Positions 34,016-46,075 of a DNA stretch of 64,000 nucleotides are shown here, in pieces; position 1 is the stretch's first letter; each line of letters starts with the position of its first letter. A program made the position numbers and the translations under genes. The notes beneath the pieces were generated by a model. The model had not been told where the DNA came from, did not search any database, and was given only the letters and a program-made list of their open reading frames with translations. Source of the DNA: Russula earlei (Eukaryota > Basidiomycota > Agaricomycetes > Russulales > Russulaceae); contig JAGFNK010000299.1 in assembly GCA_025769875.1 (NCBI GenBank), positions 1 through 64,000 on the forward strand, read 5' to 3'.

Positions 34016-35234
34016 GGTGTCATCTGCTGGATCTCTCCCATCCTTGCACCATATGTGGGCAATCATCCAGAGCAATGCCTGGTTGCATGCTGCAAGGAGA
34101 ATCAATGCCCGATCTGTACCATGCCTGCCAAGTCCCAAGGTGATGGATTTCTATTCCCATTATGGGCCCTGTTGCACATGGAACAGGTCTTACATCTTGA
34201 GGCTAATGGCCATCACCCTCCTGAGTTCTCAGAATGGGGCTTGTGCAAGGTCTTCTCACCATTTTGGGCTGGCATGCCCCATACAGACATCTTTATGTGC
34301 ATTTCCCCTGATATCCTCCATCAACTCTTTTTAGGTGTATTTTGTCCCCTTTTGGAATGGTGCACTCAGTTAATGGTGCTAAACATTTGGATGAATGCTT
34401 TGAAGCTCTGCTGGTGTACTCAGGACTCAAACACTTCAAGCACAGTGTTTCTAATGTGTCAAAATGGACTGGGTGTGAGTATCACAACATGTCATGGAGT
34501 CTATTGGGTGTTATTTCTGGTGGCATGGATCCCCAGGTGGTACTTGTAGCCCAAGCATTGTTGGACTTCACATATGCAGGATACTGAGGGCATATGACAA
34601 AAACTCTTCTGTGCATAGAACAGGCCTTGGAGGTGTTCCATTCACACAAACATGTATTGATTGACCTTGGAGTGTGCGAGCACTTCAATATTCCGAAAGT
34701 CCACTCAATGCAGCATTATGTGGCTGGAATTAAGTGTTTGGGCTCAGCTGACGGTTTCAACATGGAAAGCTCAGAACACCTTCACATAGATTATGCCAAG
34801 TGTGCCTTTAAGGCCTCCAATCATTGTGATTACATTATGCAAATGGCTTGGTGGATTCAATGCCAGGAAGCTATGTTTATCAATAAACAATTATTAGCAT
34901 GGTCCCTTAAAACATCTTCCCCAGAGTCAGAATCTACAAATATGATGGCATGTTTCATTACATATTTGATTGCCAAGAAACAACCCCACTACATCTCAGT
35001 TTGGACTCTGGCAATGGAATACAACACCCCAGACTTTGTCAACACATTGCAGGATTTCCTACAGAAGATTGATATACCTGGTCAATTCACCATGCCAAAT
35101 GTCTATGACCAGTTCAATATCTACAAACTGATTTATATCAACTGGTCAGCAACAATGGATTCGGACATAGAATCATACCGTGTCAATGCATTTCCCAAGT
35201 GCCCTAACAGTGGCCATGGACAACATTTGGGATC

Positions 35235-37015
35235 TGTCAAGACTCACTGTTGAACAATCCAGTTCAAGAGCGAGGGGTTAGTTCAGAGACGAGTCAATAG
35301 ATGTCTAGAAGCAGAGTCCAGAGGAGTAACAAATACCAGAGAGGTATCGTTACTGTGAGAGTCGAGCAGTCATGCAGAGAGGAGGCCAGAATAGTCACAA
35401 GGGGATGGTCCTTTAAAGGAGTATCCCAGGGATGGAGAGTGCTGTAAACAAATGGACAGTCTGAGGACTGTCCACTACTTTATTGAGCGCTTATATACTA
35501 CAAGAGAACTGCTGAATAGGGAACAAGTCATAACCTTGTTATCAAGCACAATAGAGTGATGAGTAAGAAGTCGGAGTTGTCAAGACACGTACTGCTGATC
35601 ACTAAGGACTCAGGAGCAGGTGGGCAAGGGTCGGAACAGACGGTACGTGGCGTAAATAGCATTGAACAGGAGGACAAGCCAAATGACTAGAAGATACCAG
35701 ATGGGGACTGGTATGTGTTGCAAGAGGCAGAGGTGAAGAGTAGAGGCCAGTGCAGCGAGGGGCTTTAAACAAGGCAGTTGTTGAAGAGTACCTTGAGGAC
35801 GAGGGAGGACTTTAGACTGAGCAGTCGCAGGGGAGTACCCAGGAAGATGAGAGTATCACAAATGGACAGTCTGACGACTGCCATGCTTCATTGGGGTTAT
35901 ATACAGTGTACAGGGTCGATTACAAAGAACTGGGACTATTCTAGACTCTTTGGTACCATCCAATAGGACTACAGAGGCATAAACTTGCTTGTGTCAAGTT
36001 TCAGGCTTACTGAGCACATTACTGATCATTGTGGAGCGATGACATCATTATGATGTCACTGTGGAGTGCTTAGTGAGCCTATGAGGTCACTGTGGAGTTG
36101 CTCAGTCAGCCATGATGTCATTGGAGTCTTGATGACGTCAGATGATTTATGCAACAGTTTCTAAGAGTTTGTGCCGCTGTTTCGGGTCCATGATGGCTGG
36201 GTGGCCATGTGGCTGCCACGCGATGATTACCTGATTAGGAAACGGGTGCCTGGTCGTGTTATAGTGCCTTTGCAATAGCAATATCTTGTACCACAGGAGG
36301 GATAGCCCAGAAAATGGAAGGGAGTTGGCAATGCAAAGTGAGAGAGGTCTCTCTTGAGTGAAATAGGACAATCCACGACCAGGACTTGGCCTTGGTTCAT
36401 AACAGGAGTGTGCTTACTGAGCATGCTCAGTCATGCTCAGTAAGCTGCTGAGTAAGAAGGCTTCTCCTGATGAGTAAGAGCTTTTCATTGTCCACATGTT
36501 TACTGTTCTAGTGCATGTGTGAGCACCCGATTCATTTTCTGTTAGTTAGTTTAGGGCTGGTCATTTGAGGACTTGTAGTTTGGTTAGGGAATAGTGTTAT
36601 CTTATAAGGCCCTTATATAGTTCTATTAGGGTCCTTAGAGTCAACCCTAATACTTCTATTAAGGTCCTTAGTATTGCCTTATAGTTTGTTCTATAGTTAT
36701 TAGAGTTGGTCTAATAACGCATTGTAGGGTCTTTGATACTAGGTTAGTACCTATTGTAGAGCACCTAGAGTCGTCCTAAAGGGTTCTTAGGGAGGCTATA
36801 ATACTGTCCTTCATTGCTAAAAGGGTTGCCATTAAGTGGGGCTTGCTGTATGTCGATTGTGCCGAGAATCACTCACGCAACAATGCGTGCACGATATTGT
36901 GGACACCTCTACTCACCCCTTTTGCTCGTATGAACAGGGTGACACCATAGAGGCTGGGTTTCCTCCTATAAGGAAGGGTCCTTCAAGGGCCCTCTCCGGA
37001 GAATGGTTCATGACA
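35235..37015 (-). repeat. Solo LTR family B split by LTR A, TSD GGATC
   Basis: The pieces are 35235-35577 and 36410-37015. The TSD GGATC is at 35230-35234 and 37016-37020. Removing it restores the Plavaka reading GQHLGSKFDTILV across the junction. Confidence 0.94.
35578..36404 (-). repeat. Solo LTR family A, 827 bp, TSD GGAGT
   Basis: The plus strand runs TGTCAAGACACGTAC to GTTCATAACA. The TSD GGAGT is at 35573-35577 and 36405-36409. It is nested within the B LTR. Confidence 0.95.
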
Positions 37016-37317
37016 GGATCGAAATTTGATACAATTCTTGTCACTGAAAGTGGAAATAGGCCTCAGACATCTAAGGGGTTTCAAGGTACATCTCATATTT
37101 GCAACAGAATCATGATCATTTATTGTAAATGAAGGGCTTTGCTTGGCACAGGTTCAGGTTATTTTCAAACTCCCCAAGCACCTAGGGGCTTTCCCTCATC
37201 CATTGGCTTACATTCATTGGTTTTGTCCATGCACCAATGTGGATCCCACAACACATATGCATCAAGTCGTCCTGTCAACTCGAAACCACATGCCATATTT
37301 GGAAGTCATCAGCATGA

Positions 37318-37905
37318 AATGAATATGGTGAAGTTGCGTCTTAATCCCACAATTTAGCTCAAACCAAGTTCCCTCATGGTGGACAAGAGAAGGTCACCAT
37401 ATACAAGCCATCCCAAAGTATTATCTTGGGAGGCACCTAGATTGAAATATGTTTCAGATGTATGAGGAGAATGATGGATGAGTAGCCCATGAGTTCATAG
37501 AAATGTGGATATGGCTAGTTACATTGCATGCTTCAAGTTCCCTCAGACCAGCAGTGTTCATGTGTTCATTGATCAGTAAGATCCATAGTGTCATATAAAA
37601 ACCAACTGTCTCCATAGAGCAATGTAGCAAACCAAGTGTCTCCATAGAGCAATGTAACAAAATGATTGACTCCATAGAGCAATGTAATAAACCAATTATC
37701 TACATAGTCAACCATATTTTTGGTCATCCTACATAGTGATATGTAGACTCAGTTGTATCTACTGTACCTACATAAGTATTGTTACAGCATCATGGCCATT
37801 GGAGCATTAGCTCAGGGTTCAGTGGGGCCAAGTCCCTGTGACTTGGTTCAAGGGTTCAATGGGGCCAGCTCAAAGAGACCAGATCAAGGGTTTAGCATCT
37901 CAAGG
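37318..37905. repeat. Plavaka 3' flank with a 30-bp tandem repeat (37583-37712)
   Basis: CCATAGAGCAATGTA recurs at 37612, 37642 and 37672 with degenerate units on either side. No gene is recognised elsewhere in this stretch. Confidence 0.7.
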
Positions 37906-38256
37906 TTATTGCCGTTTTCAGCACACTTGGCGGAGCTTGAATTCCACCCAAATCAGCGCAGAAACCCCCTCAAACATGCGGGGCGAATATCTCCCTCAAA
38001 ACACCTTCAATTCACATAAAACTTATTGTCCCTGAATTGCCTGAATGAGGGCTAGGCAGCCCCATTGTTTTCATGAGATTTGAGTGAGAATTGGTGGAGC
38101 TGGACTCAAGCCACCTCCACATGTGTATTAGATGAATTACAACTCAAAATCATGGTCTATATCTATATTTTTCCCTCATGTTGTACCCATGGGCTGTCTT
38201 GAGGCAGCCCCATAGTGTTTTTGACTCAAGTGTTGTGGTGTGCAACATTATTTCCA
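37906..38256. repeat. Element K left inverted repeat arm
   Basis: About 345 bp match the reverse complement of the split right arm. A palindromic GGGCTGTCTTGAGGCAGCCC lies at about 38190-38209. Confidence 0.85.
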
Positions 38257-38399
38257 GTGCGATTGGAGTCGCAGCCAGCCACTCATCACCCCTCTCGCCT
38301 CTCGATTCTGACCATCCTTCTTGTTTTTCACAGACAGAGAGGAGTGGGTTGCAAAGAGGGGTCCTATTCTGAACTCTTTCTACTACAGAGTAGCTAGGG

Positions 38400-39390
38400 T
38401 GTTTTTATATACAGGAGTCGTCTCCATTGCAGGTGGTGGCAGCAGGTGTGGACAAGGAGCGAAGGCGTAGGCAGTGAGCGTGAGTTCGTAGATAGAGACG
38501 TAGGTGGCGAGGACTCGAGAAAGAGGATGCGTGGGGTGGCTTGCGTGGGGGTGGGATCTGTCGTCTTGCGGCGGCAGTGGCGGGGTCGTCTCCACTGCAG
38601 GTGTTGGCAGCAGACGTGGGCGAGAGCGCGCAAATGGATGGGGAGGCGATGTGGGAGGCGGCATGCGGTGTGCTGTTGGCGTCGGTGACTGCTTCTCCTG
38701 CGGCGGCGGCGGCGGCATGGTGGCGGCTTCTGCTGCTGTTGTGGCGTGTCGTGGCTAAGTTCATGGCCAAGGCCTTCTTGGTCTTCTGGGGTGGTGCTGG
38801 TGGCGAGGGGTTGCGACGGTGCAGCGGTGCTGGTGTCGCGCAAAACTACTAAAGCAGCGGCTGTGACTGAGAAGACTGAGGCTTAGACTGAGAAGGTGGC
38901 GGCGGACTGAGCTGGTGCGACGGTGGAGGCGGACGGGGCGGAGGCAACGACTGACGGCAACGCAGGGGCAACGGTGGCTGTGGCTGACAAGGGCGTGGTG
39001 GCGGTGGCTTGTGAGACGGTGGTGGAGGTGGCGGCGTGTGGCGCTAAGACGTCGGTGGCTGAGGCTGAGGCTACGGCGGCGGCTGACAAGACTAAGGTGG
39101 CTGGCAAGGCTAAGAGCGCGGTGGCGGTGGTTGACTGATCTGAAGCTGGGGTGATGGAGACGGCTGGCAAAACTAGGGGCGCGGTGGCGGCGGCTGAGAC
39201 TGAGAAGGCTGAGGCTGAGGGCAGGGTGGAGACGGCGGCAGCTGGCGATGCTGGTGCTATGATGGACTGGGCTGAACTGACGAGTATGGGCGAGGCTAAG
39301 ACGGAGACTGATGCGAAGTTGGTGGCTGGCACGACTGAGGCTATAGCTACTGTGGCAACGGACGAGGCGACGGACGAGACAGTGCATTAA
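38400..39390. other. GC-rich low-complexity core of element K
   Basis: Imperfect repeats of GGCTGAGGCTGAGGC and GGCGGCGGCTGACAAG type give open frames on both strands: Ala/Glu/Thr-rich on plus (38923-39138, 39151-39390), Ser/Arg/His-rich on minus. A minus-strand TATATAAAAACACC lies near 38400. Composition is far GC-richer than the surroundings. No domain is recognised and the long frames are expected from composition alone. Confidence 0.6.
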
Positions 39391-40818
39391 GAGTCGTGTG
39401 GCTTATTCATCAACCGTCCACCTGTCCACTCCTACTCCAGGACAATGACAGGGCGTTCTTCCCTTCCCAGAGCTGCTCACCATACCTTGCTCTACCCTTC
39501 CATTTCAACCCTCTAAACCCTCATGGGCTTGAAGCAACGTGCTTCAAAACACCGGCCTGCACCGACACATACTACTGGCCAAAGGAAGGCTGCCCGAAAA
39601 AAAACTGGTGGAAATGAAAGTGACAGCTCAGGCACTCCCACTTGACCGAAGCGATCACAACCACGAGCTCAGGCTTCCAAGACATCCCTTCCTGCTATTG
39701 ATGAGGATGGGGAGGAAGAGTCCTATGCCTATGTAAATGCAGAAGCCTGGGAACTCACTACAGCACAAATGCACGGACCACAAGACATGCAAAATTGTTG
39801 CAAAGGCACACAGCCTCAATGTCGACTCACCCACACAGCTATATGGCTGGCCACGAATCGCATACAAGAGTACATATGTGCGTATTCCTTTCGTGCCATC
39901 TCCTCTTCATCCTCACATCATCATCATCGTCGCCGCCAGCACGCCACCCTCGCCCCCATCAACCACCGCACGCCCTCACCCTCAACGCCCCTGCCTTCAC
40001 CATGCACTGACGAGTCCCAATGCACAGCCGAAGAGCCCCGTACCACGCCGCCGTCTTCGTTGCCATCGGATGGTGTTGCTACTGTACATTTTGGTATGCT
40101 TTTCTCCCCTTTTTTACTAGACTCTCATTTTGTTAGTCAGAGATCTGCACGCCGCCTATGCGTCCATTTCCCAGCCTGCCACCATCTTCCCTCTCCCTTT
40201 CTACTTCCACGCCCCCTCGCTCCTCTCCCTCGCATCTGCCATCCAAGTTCTCCAATCGTCCCACCCGCAATCGCGTTCGGCAGCGCCATCAGCGCCCAAG
40301 CGACCACCCACCAGCACTCTCCCTATCCCCCCTCCAGCCTCTCCTTTGCATTGTCTCCCCCTCCTCGCGTCGTGACTCGACCACACCCCTTGTCACCACA
40401 CCTGGCCTCGGCCATCCTTCACAAATTGCCACATGCCACTACCACAGCCGCTGGAGACCACGACTCGATACCTCGCGTCGTCCAGCTTCGGTCCCCTTCT
40501 CACGTCTAGATTTCCTTTCATATGACTGTCTTTTGTGCTTTTCCTGTCCCTTAGCCTTAGTTCTAACCTGTATCTGCTACCATGTTGAATAAAGTTGCCC
40601 TGTTGTTCCCTTATCATCTGTGTGAACCTGAGTGCAGTCGAATGAACAAATGCGTTCTCGCGTTCCCGCTAGGTGCTCCTCCTCTTTGGAGCTTCAGTCT
40701 TATGAAGTCATTCTGCATTCTTGGACACACTTCACCGCCCCATGGGCTCAGGTGTGCACTTCCTGGGGGGGCTCCTTCCCGGCACACGACCGTGCTACTG
40801 TCACACGATATGAGGGAA
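39391..40818. other. Remaining core of element K, no gene recognised
   Basis: CT-rich on the plus strand after 39880, with overlapping Pro/Ser/His-rich frames (39737-40592). No signature was found. It may be captured host sequence. Confidence 0.4.
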
Positions 40819-40911
40819 ACGATGTTGCACACCACAACGCTTGAGTCAAAAACACTATGGGGCTGCCTCAAGACAGCCCATGGGTACAACATGAGGGAAA
40901 AATAATAGATA

Positions 40912-42531
40912 CAGTGACCCAAAAAACCGTTCAAATGTTTTGTACATTTTCATTGTATTAACCATATCTAGAGAACCACTGCAGCTGATAACATGTTAGT
41001 GGGCTTGTTTTAAAGCTCTACATCATAGCTTTGTAATAAAATACTATATATACTATGAACATAATTATGTAAGAAGATATAAGGTATTTCTTCCAGTGTA
41101 TCCATTTGAACAGTTTTTTTGCCTTGGTATCTAAATAGGGTATATGCCAAAAATTAGTAGTTTGTGTATCCTCCATTTGCTTTGAACACCTCTTCCACCC
41201 TCCTAGGCATACTTTCTATCAAATTCTGCACAACAGTTTGATCAATGGCCTCCCATTCCAGCTGTGTGCGCTCCCAAAGTTCATTGATTCCCTTAGGGGG
41301 TGTTGGATAAGCTGCAAGCTTCTTTTTGAGATGAGCCCAAAGATGCTCAATAGGATTGAGGTCTGGGGATTGAGCTGGCCAGTCCATGACCTGAATTCTG
41401 TGGTCTTGGAACCAAGATGTGGCAAGCCTGCTCTTGTGGATAGAGGCATTGTCCTGTTGAAAGAGGGTATCTTTGCATTTCTTCTTGAAATACTTGATAG
41501 ATGCAAGTAGTTCATCCTCCAAAATGCTGCAATAAAGTTCAGCATCCATCTTTCCATCAATCTTTGCTGCATGTCCAACTCCTTCCCAAGACATGCAGCC
41601 CCACAACATCAAGGAACCTCCTCCATGTTTGACTGTTGGCTGAACAAGGCATTCAGAAAGGTGCTCTCCTCTTTTTTTCCAAGCCCATTCCTTGCCATCT
41701 GAGCCCATACGATTGATTTTGGTCTCATCTGACCAAATTACCCTCTTCCAGTCCTCCACAGTCCAGTATAGGTACTTTTCTGCAAAGTCCTTTCTGGCCC
41801 TATAGTGACTTGGTTTAAGGTAAGGCCTCTTCTTCTTTGTAACTGCCTTCAAGCCTGCCTTGTTAAGGTAGTTTCAAATGGTCTGATTGGAGATAGTGGA
41901 CTCTTTGATGACCTCCAACCTTCTAGCAACCTGAGGAGCAGTATCTGCTTCTCCAGAGCTAAGAAGGCGTGTGGCAAAGCGGATGTCAAGGTTAGAGAGC
42001 TTGGAAGGACGACCTCCAGAGGACTTTGGAAGGTCAGGAAGGTATTTCTGGTGAATGTTGGTGATTGAACCAATGCTTCTGTGTGCTGCCTTGGCAATGT
42101 TACGAACTGAATGGTTGGCCTGGAGAAGGGAGATGATGTAGTTGACTTCATGAGGAAGAAGAGACTTCATGATGTTGTTGGTGAAGAAGAAGCAGCTGTT
42201 TTGGCTTATTTGCACATGGTTTGAGTTTATTATAGGTCACATGACCTCCATGTTCGATTTTAGCCCTCTGGGGAAAGAATATGAATCTTAATCTGAGAAA
42301 TAATGAATTCACTTACCAAGGCCAAAAAACTGTTCAAATGGGTACACCAGCAAACATACCTTATATATTCCTAAATAATTATGCTTATGCTGTATGAAGT
42401 ATACCATTACAAAGCTATGATGTAGAGCTTGAAAACAAACCTAGTTACATATTATTAGCTGCAGTGGTTCTCTAGATATGGTCAATACAATGAAAATGTA
42501 CAAAACATTTGAACGGTTTTTTGGGTCACTG
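40912..42531 (-). mobile_element. Tc1/mariner element, 1620 bp, TA duplication
   Basis: The ends read CAGTGACCCAAAAAACCG and its inverse; TA is at 40910-40911 and 42532-42533. The inverted termini are about 215 bp long with the motif ACCGTTCAAATG at the outer end and CATTTGAACAGTTTTTT in inverted orientation at the inner end of each. The transposase is on the minus strand. It is inserted in the right arm of element K. Confidence 0.95.
41154..42215 (-). pseudogene. Tc1-family DD34E transposase with one in-frame TGA
   Basis: One frame of about 353 codons is broken only by TGA near 41875, where CGA (Arg) fits the context STISNQTI-x-NYLNKAG. The N-terminal helix-turn-helix region (LLQANHSVRNIAKAAHRSIG, then GRPSKLS) precedes the catalytic core: VIWSDETKINR (D1), LFQQDNASIH (D2) and LNPIEHLWAHLKK (E), with 34 residues between D2 and E. 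The length fits full Tc1 transposases. Apart from the stop it looks intact, so this is a recently inactivated copy, assuming no further missense loss. The first Met could instead be 15 codons in (MKSLLPHE). Confidence 0.92.
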
Positions 42532-42797
42532 TATAGACCGTGATTTTGAGTTGTAATTCATCTAATACATATGTGAAGGTGGCTTGAGACCAGCTCCACC
42601 AATTCTCACTCAAATCTCATGAAAACAATGGGGCTGCCTAGCCCTCATTCAGGCGATTCAGGGACAATAAGTTTTATGTGAATTGAAGGTGTTTTGAGGG
42701 AGATATTCGCCCCGCACGTTTGAGAGGGTTTTCTGCGCCGATTTGGGTGGAATTCAAACTCCGCCAAGTGCGCTGAAAACGGCAATAAGTCAGACAA

Positions 42798-44314
42798 TGT
42801 CAAGACTCACTGTTGAACTATCCAGTTCAAGAGCGAGGAGTAAGCTCGAAGATGAGTCAAAAGACGTCTGAGATGGTGTGGGCAAGAAGTAGAGTCCAAA
42901 GCAGTACCAAATACCAAAGAGGTATAGTTACTGGTAGTGTCAAGCAGGTATGCAGGGAAGAAGCCAGAATGGTCACAAGGGGATGGTCCTTAAAGGAGTA
43001 TCCCAGGGATAGAGAGTGCTGTAAACAAATGGACAGTCTGAAGACTGTCTGCTACTTTATTGAGCGCTTATATACTACAAGTGTGTTAAGATCGGACTGA
43101 TCTTATTACCGACTCTTTTAGTGAAAGAGTTGCTTGATTTAGTTCAAGCACTAGACTTCGAACCCTTTGATATTATCTCAGGAAGAACAGATGTAAGAGA
43201 AGAGAGGGGCCTCTTTTACTTAGAGAGTTGTCACTATAAGTTGTTTAGAGATTTGACAAGCTGATTGTTTCTTGTTACAAAGTAAGTTGAGCATAAGGCT
43301 CGACTTCTTAGTACCACAGACTATTTATATGATATCTCAACAACTACTGATCCGATTCGTATGACACTTGGGATGCACATAGCTGAGAACCAGTAGTATC
43401 CAAATACGTAAAGCGTAATTCCAGAATGTCAGAAATGACTCACGCGTGAGTCATTCTTTCCTAGTATCTGTCATCAACTTAGTAAGTAGTGAGTAAGCCA
43501 TTACTGATCAGTGAGTAAGCGGATCAGTAAGCAATCACTAAGCCAGATGAATAAGCACATATGATTAAACAGAAAGGAGTCAGCAAAGCATAGGTAAGCA
43601 GATGAGAGCGAAGAACACAAGAATCCTAACAAAGAGAACTGCTAAATAGGGAACAAGTCATAACCTTGTTATCAAGCACAATAGATGGATGAGTAAGAAG
43701 TCAGAGTACACTTACTGAGCATGCTCAGTCATGCTCAGTAAGCTGCTGAGTAAGAAGGCTTCTATTGATGAGTAAGAGCCTTTACTGTCCACGTGTTCAC
43801 TGTTTTAGTACACATGCAAAGCAGCTGATTCATTTGCTGTAGTTAGTTTAGGGCTGGTCATTTGAGGACTTGTAGTTTGGTTCAGGGAATAGAGTTATCT
43901 ATAAGGCCCCTTATATAGCTCTATTAGGGTCCTTAGAGTCGACCCTAATACTTCGATCAAGGTCCTTAGTATTGCTTTATAGTTCGTTCTATAGTTATTA
44001 GAGTTAGTCTAATAACGTGTTGTAGGGTCTTTAGTATTGTGTTAGTGCCTATTGTAGAGCACTTAGAGTCGTCCTAAAGGGTTCTTAGGGAGGCTATAAT
44101 ACTGTCCTTCATTGCTAAAAGGGTTGCCATTAAGTGGGGCTTGTTGTATGTCGATTGTGCCCAGAGTCACTTGTGCGACAATGTGCACATGATATTGTGG
44201 ACACCTCTACTCACCCCCTTTTGTTCATGTGAACAGGGTGACACCATAGAGGCTGGGTTTCCTCTCATAAGGAAGGGTCCTTCAAGGGCCCTCTCTGGGG
44301 AATGGTTCATGACA
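42798..44314 (-). repeat. Solo LTR family B split by LTR H, TSD GACAA
   Basis: The pieces are 42798-43083 and 43637-44314, 964 bp in all. The TSD GACAA is at 42793-42797 and 44315-44319. Confidence 0.93.
43084..43631 (-). repeat. Solo LTR H, 548 bp, TSD AAGTG/AAGAG
   Basis: The plus strand runs TGTTAAGATCGGAC to GAATCCTAACA. The flanks AAGTG (43079-43083) and AAGAG (43632-43636) differ at one base. The palindrome TGACTCACGCGTGAGTCA is conserved at 43436-43453. The AGTAAGC array is shorter than in the copy at 32605. Confidence 0.9.
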
Positions 44315-44516
44315 GACAATGACTCAGCCTGCAGACAGAGTTGATCTTCTGGTTTCACAGAAGAGGAGGACGATGAGAGAGAGGCAGAGGAGGAAAAGGA
44401 ACACAAGGGTTCCTTGAGGTGTGCTCAGGTCAAGCAGAGTATAGGCCAGCACAAGTGAGTTGTGATTGAGAGAGTATACAGGGCAAAGGATGTGACAGGG
44501 AATGGGACAAAGCTAA

Positions 44517-45080
44517 GGCCCCTTTTACCAACCGAGAATTTTTGAATCTTGAACTTGAACTTGGATTTTGGGATTTTCCAGGAGTGACGGGAATGACAGG
44601 TGTGATGTAAGTGACATAATAAACTAATATGAGTCAATTTCAAATATGAGTTATTTTTTGGTGTGATTTGCATTCATGTGTTGGGTTTACATGTGATATG
44701 TAAAATATTTTTTCTAACCCTTCCTTCCACTCCTTCCAAGTGGGGTATTGCAAGCATATCATTAAGGCAGCATATGTGTCACCAATGTGTGGGTGCACAT
44801 CTTTGTGCAAATTTTGTATGTGCAGCTCTGGTGAAAATGGGGCTGCAAGCACCCAGATGTTGAGCTTGAGTCGGACTGCTCGACTCCGAGTTTGACACTG
44901 ACACATCATGTGTAACCCCATATATGCAAATATGCAAATGACAACATAAAAAAATGCATATTAATTTATTATATACATCATATCACTTACATCACTCCTG
45001 TCACTCTTGTCACTCCTGGAAAATCCCAAAATCCAAGTTCAAGTTCAAGATTCAAGAATTCTTGGTTGGTAAAAGGGGCC
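44517..45080. mobile_element. Harbinger-like MITE, 564 bp, TSD TAA
   Basis: It is a sister of 4599-5152, with GGCCCCTTTTACCAAC ends and the TTGAATCTTGAACTTGAAC segment in both arms. TAA is at 44514-44516 and 45081-45083. No coding capacity. Confidence 0.88.
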
Positions 45081-45083
45081 TAA

Positions 45084-45827
45084 GCTTGGGGCATTCCCCA
45101 GCTTTTACAGGTGCTTAAATACTGTATGTAGCGAGGCTGTACAGTACTATATGCAGAACAATAGATAAAAGGCAAGCCAATGGCAAAAGGGGATCAATCA
45201 ATCAGTGAAACACAAGACGGTAGAGTGACAGCTGTCAATCAACATCAAGGGATGAAACAGTAGTCAAGGTGACAAGGGTGGGAGTAGAGAACAATAGTAA
45301 GGTAAAACAATCAGAGTTAGTGATGAACCAAAAGAGGGGTAGATTACAACAAGTATAGTCATCAACTACTGGAACTACATTGAGCAATATAGACTTACTA
45401 TGATGCTATAGAGCACTACATAGTATGTTGTTGTGCTATGATGTCTATGGTGTCTACAGAATTAAGTGGTGTCTACAGACTGGACCGGTTTTTCCTGATG
45501 TACTCATGTGCCCCCGGAGACACCACAAATAACACAACATCTGCCCCCATAGGAGTGAACCCAAAATGTGGCATCCCACACATTGGCTTTGGAAACTCCA
45601 TCAGCAACATCACCAATCACCTCACATGCAACCACCCTCTGGCTCATCTATTGCTGTAACTACTGAAAGGCCCTGTTGGTAAGTCTAGTCATCTAGTCAG
45701 CTCCCTTGAAGGCTTCTAGGCTTCTCCATTATTTTTAATACTTATTCACACTCAACATGTTATGTGCATAAGATTTGTAAGAATTTCTTTTCACGGAAAT
45801 ATGAGTTTGGGGGGAGAAGGGGGGAGG
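45084..45827. other. No gene recognised
   Basis: The stretch contains CTACATAG-like words (45370-45480) like those at 30480 and a short GC-rich start. Nothing else could be supported. Confidence 0.3.
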
Positions 45828-46075
45828 TGTTGGACATTGCAGCCGCTAAGTGCCGCGCGAACGGACAACCCGGACCGTACGTGTAAATAATTCGAATTTA
45901 GTTATCGTTCGTTTTCCCTCAGTCTTTTACACACAAGACTGAGGTCAGTACTACACCTTCCTTTACATTCCTTTATAGCTAATACTGTACATAGCCCTTA
46001 TTCCATAGGTTAGCATACTAACCTGAATACAGTCTTTTACACACAAGACTGAGCCCTTATTCCATAGCTCCAACA
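45828..46075 (+). repeat. Solo copia-type LTR, 248 bp, TSD GGAGG
   Basis: It runs TGTTGGACATTGCAGCC to TAGCTCCAACA, a diverged relative of the copia LTR at 2349 in sense orientation, with both internal AGTCTTTTACACACAAGACT repeats. The TSD GGAGG is at 45823-45827 and 46076-46080. Confidence 0.92.

Larger units (their letters stand above)
34017..37317 (+). pseudogene. Plavaka-type (CACTA-like) transposase, interrupted by LTR B
   Basis: Frames 34010-34549 and 34594-35234 carry hallmark segments: PILAPYVGNHPEQCLV, CPICTMP, FSPFWAGMPHTDIFMCISPD, DILHQLF, GVCEHFNIPKVHSMQHY, GSADGFNMESSEHLHIDYAK and MAWWIQCQEAM. A B LTR (35235-37015, TSD GGATC) splits the C-terminal part; reading resumes at 37021 with FDTILVTESGN and continues to about 37317 through QVIFKLPKHL. 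Frameshifts and stops such as TGA at 34585-34587 inactivate it. The N-terminus is missing at the 34015 junction. These transposases mobilise Agaricomycete cut-and-paste elements; no terminal repeats were found here. Confidence 0.82.
37906..42788. mobile_element. Long-TIR element K (345-bp inverted termini) with GC-rich cargo
   Basis: The left arm 37906-38256 (TTATTGCCGTTTTCAGC inwards to GTTGTGGTGTGCAACAT) is repeated inverted at the right, split by a Tc1 element into 40819-40911 and 42534-42788. Both arms share the GGGGCGAATATCTCCCTCAA and GGGCTGTCTTGAGGCAGCCC segments. The core (38257-40818, about 2.56 kb) holds no transposase I recognise. No TSD is evident. Long TIRs with non-transposase cargo suggest a non-autonomous MULE-like or foldback element; the superfamily is not determined. 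Confidence 0.8.

Noticed and set aside
38394..39390. Long open frames on both strands in the GC-rich core of element K
   Set aside because: They overlap on both strands, consist of low-complexity Ala/Glu/Thr or Ser/Arg/His, and have no domain or codon signal; GC-rich composition explains them.
37900..42797. A TSD for element K
   Set aside because: TCTCAAGG on the left and GTCAGACA on the right do not match at any length from 2 to 10 bp.
42799..43083. Frames recurring within the B and A LTRs, such as those with EQGDTIEAGFPPIRKG or RPLSLCIANSLPF
   Set aside because: They recur in solo LTRs in both orientations and are by-products of repeat copies, not genes.
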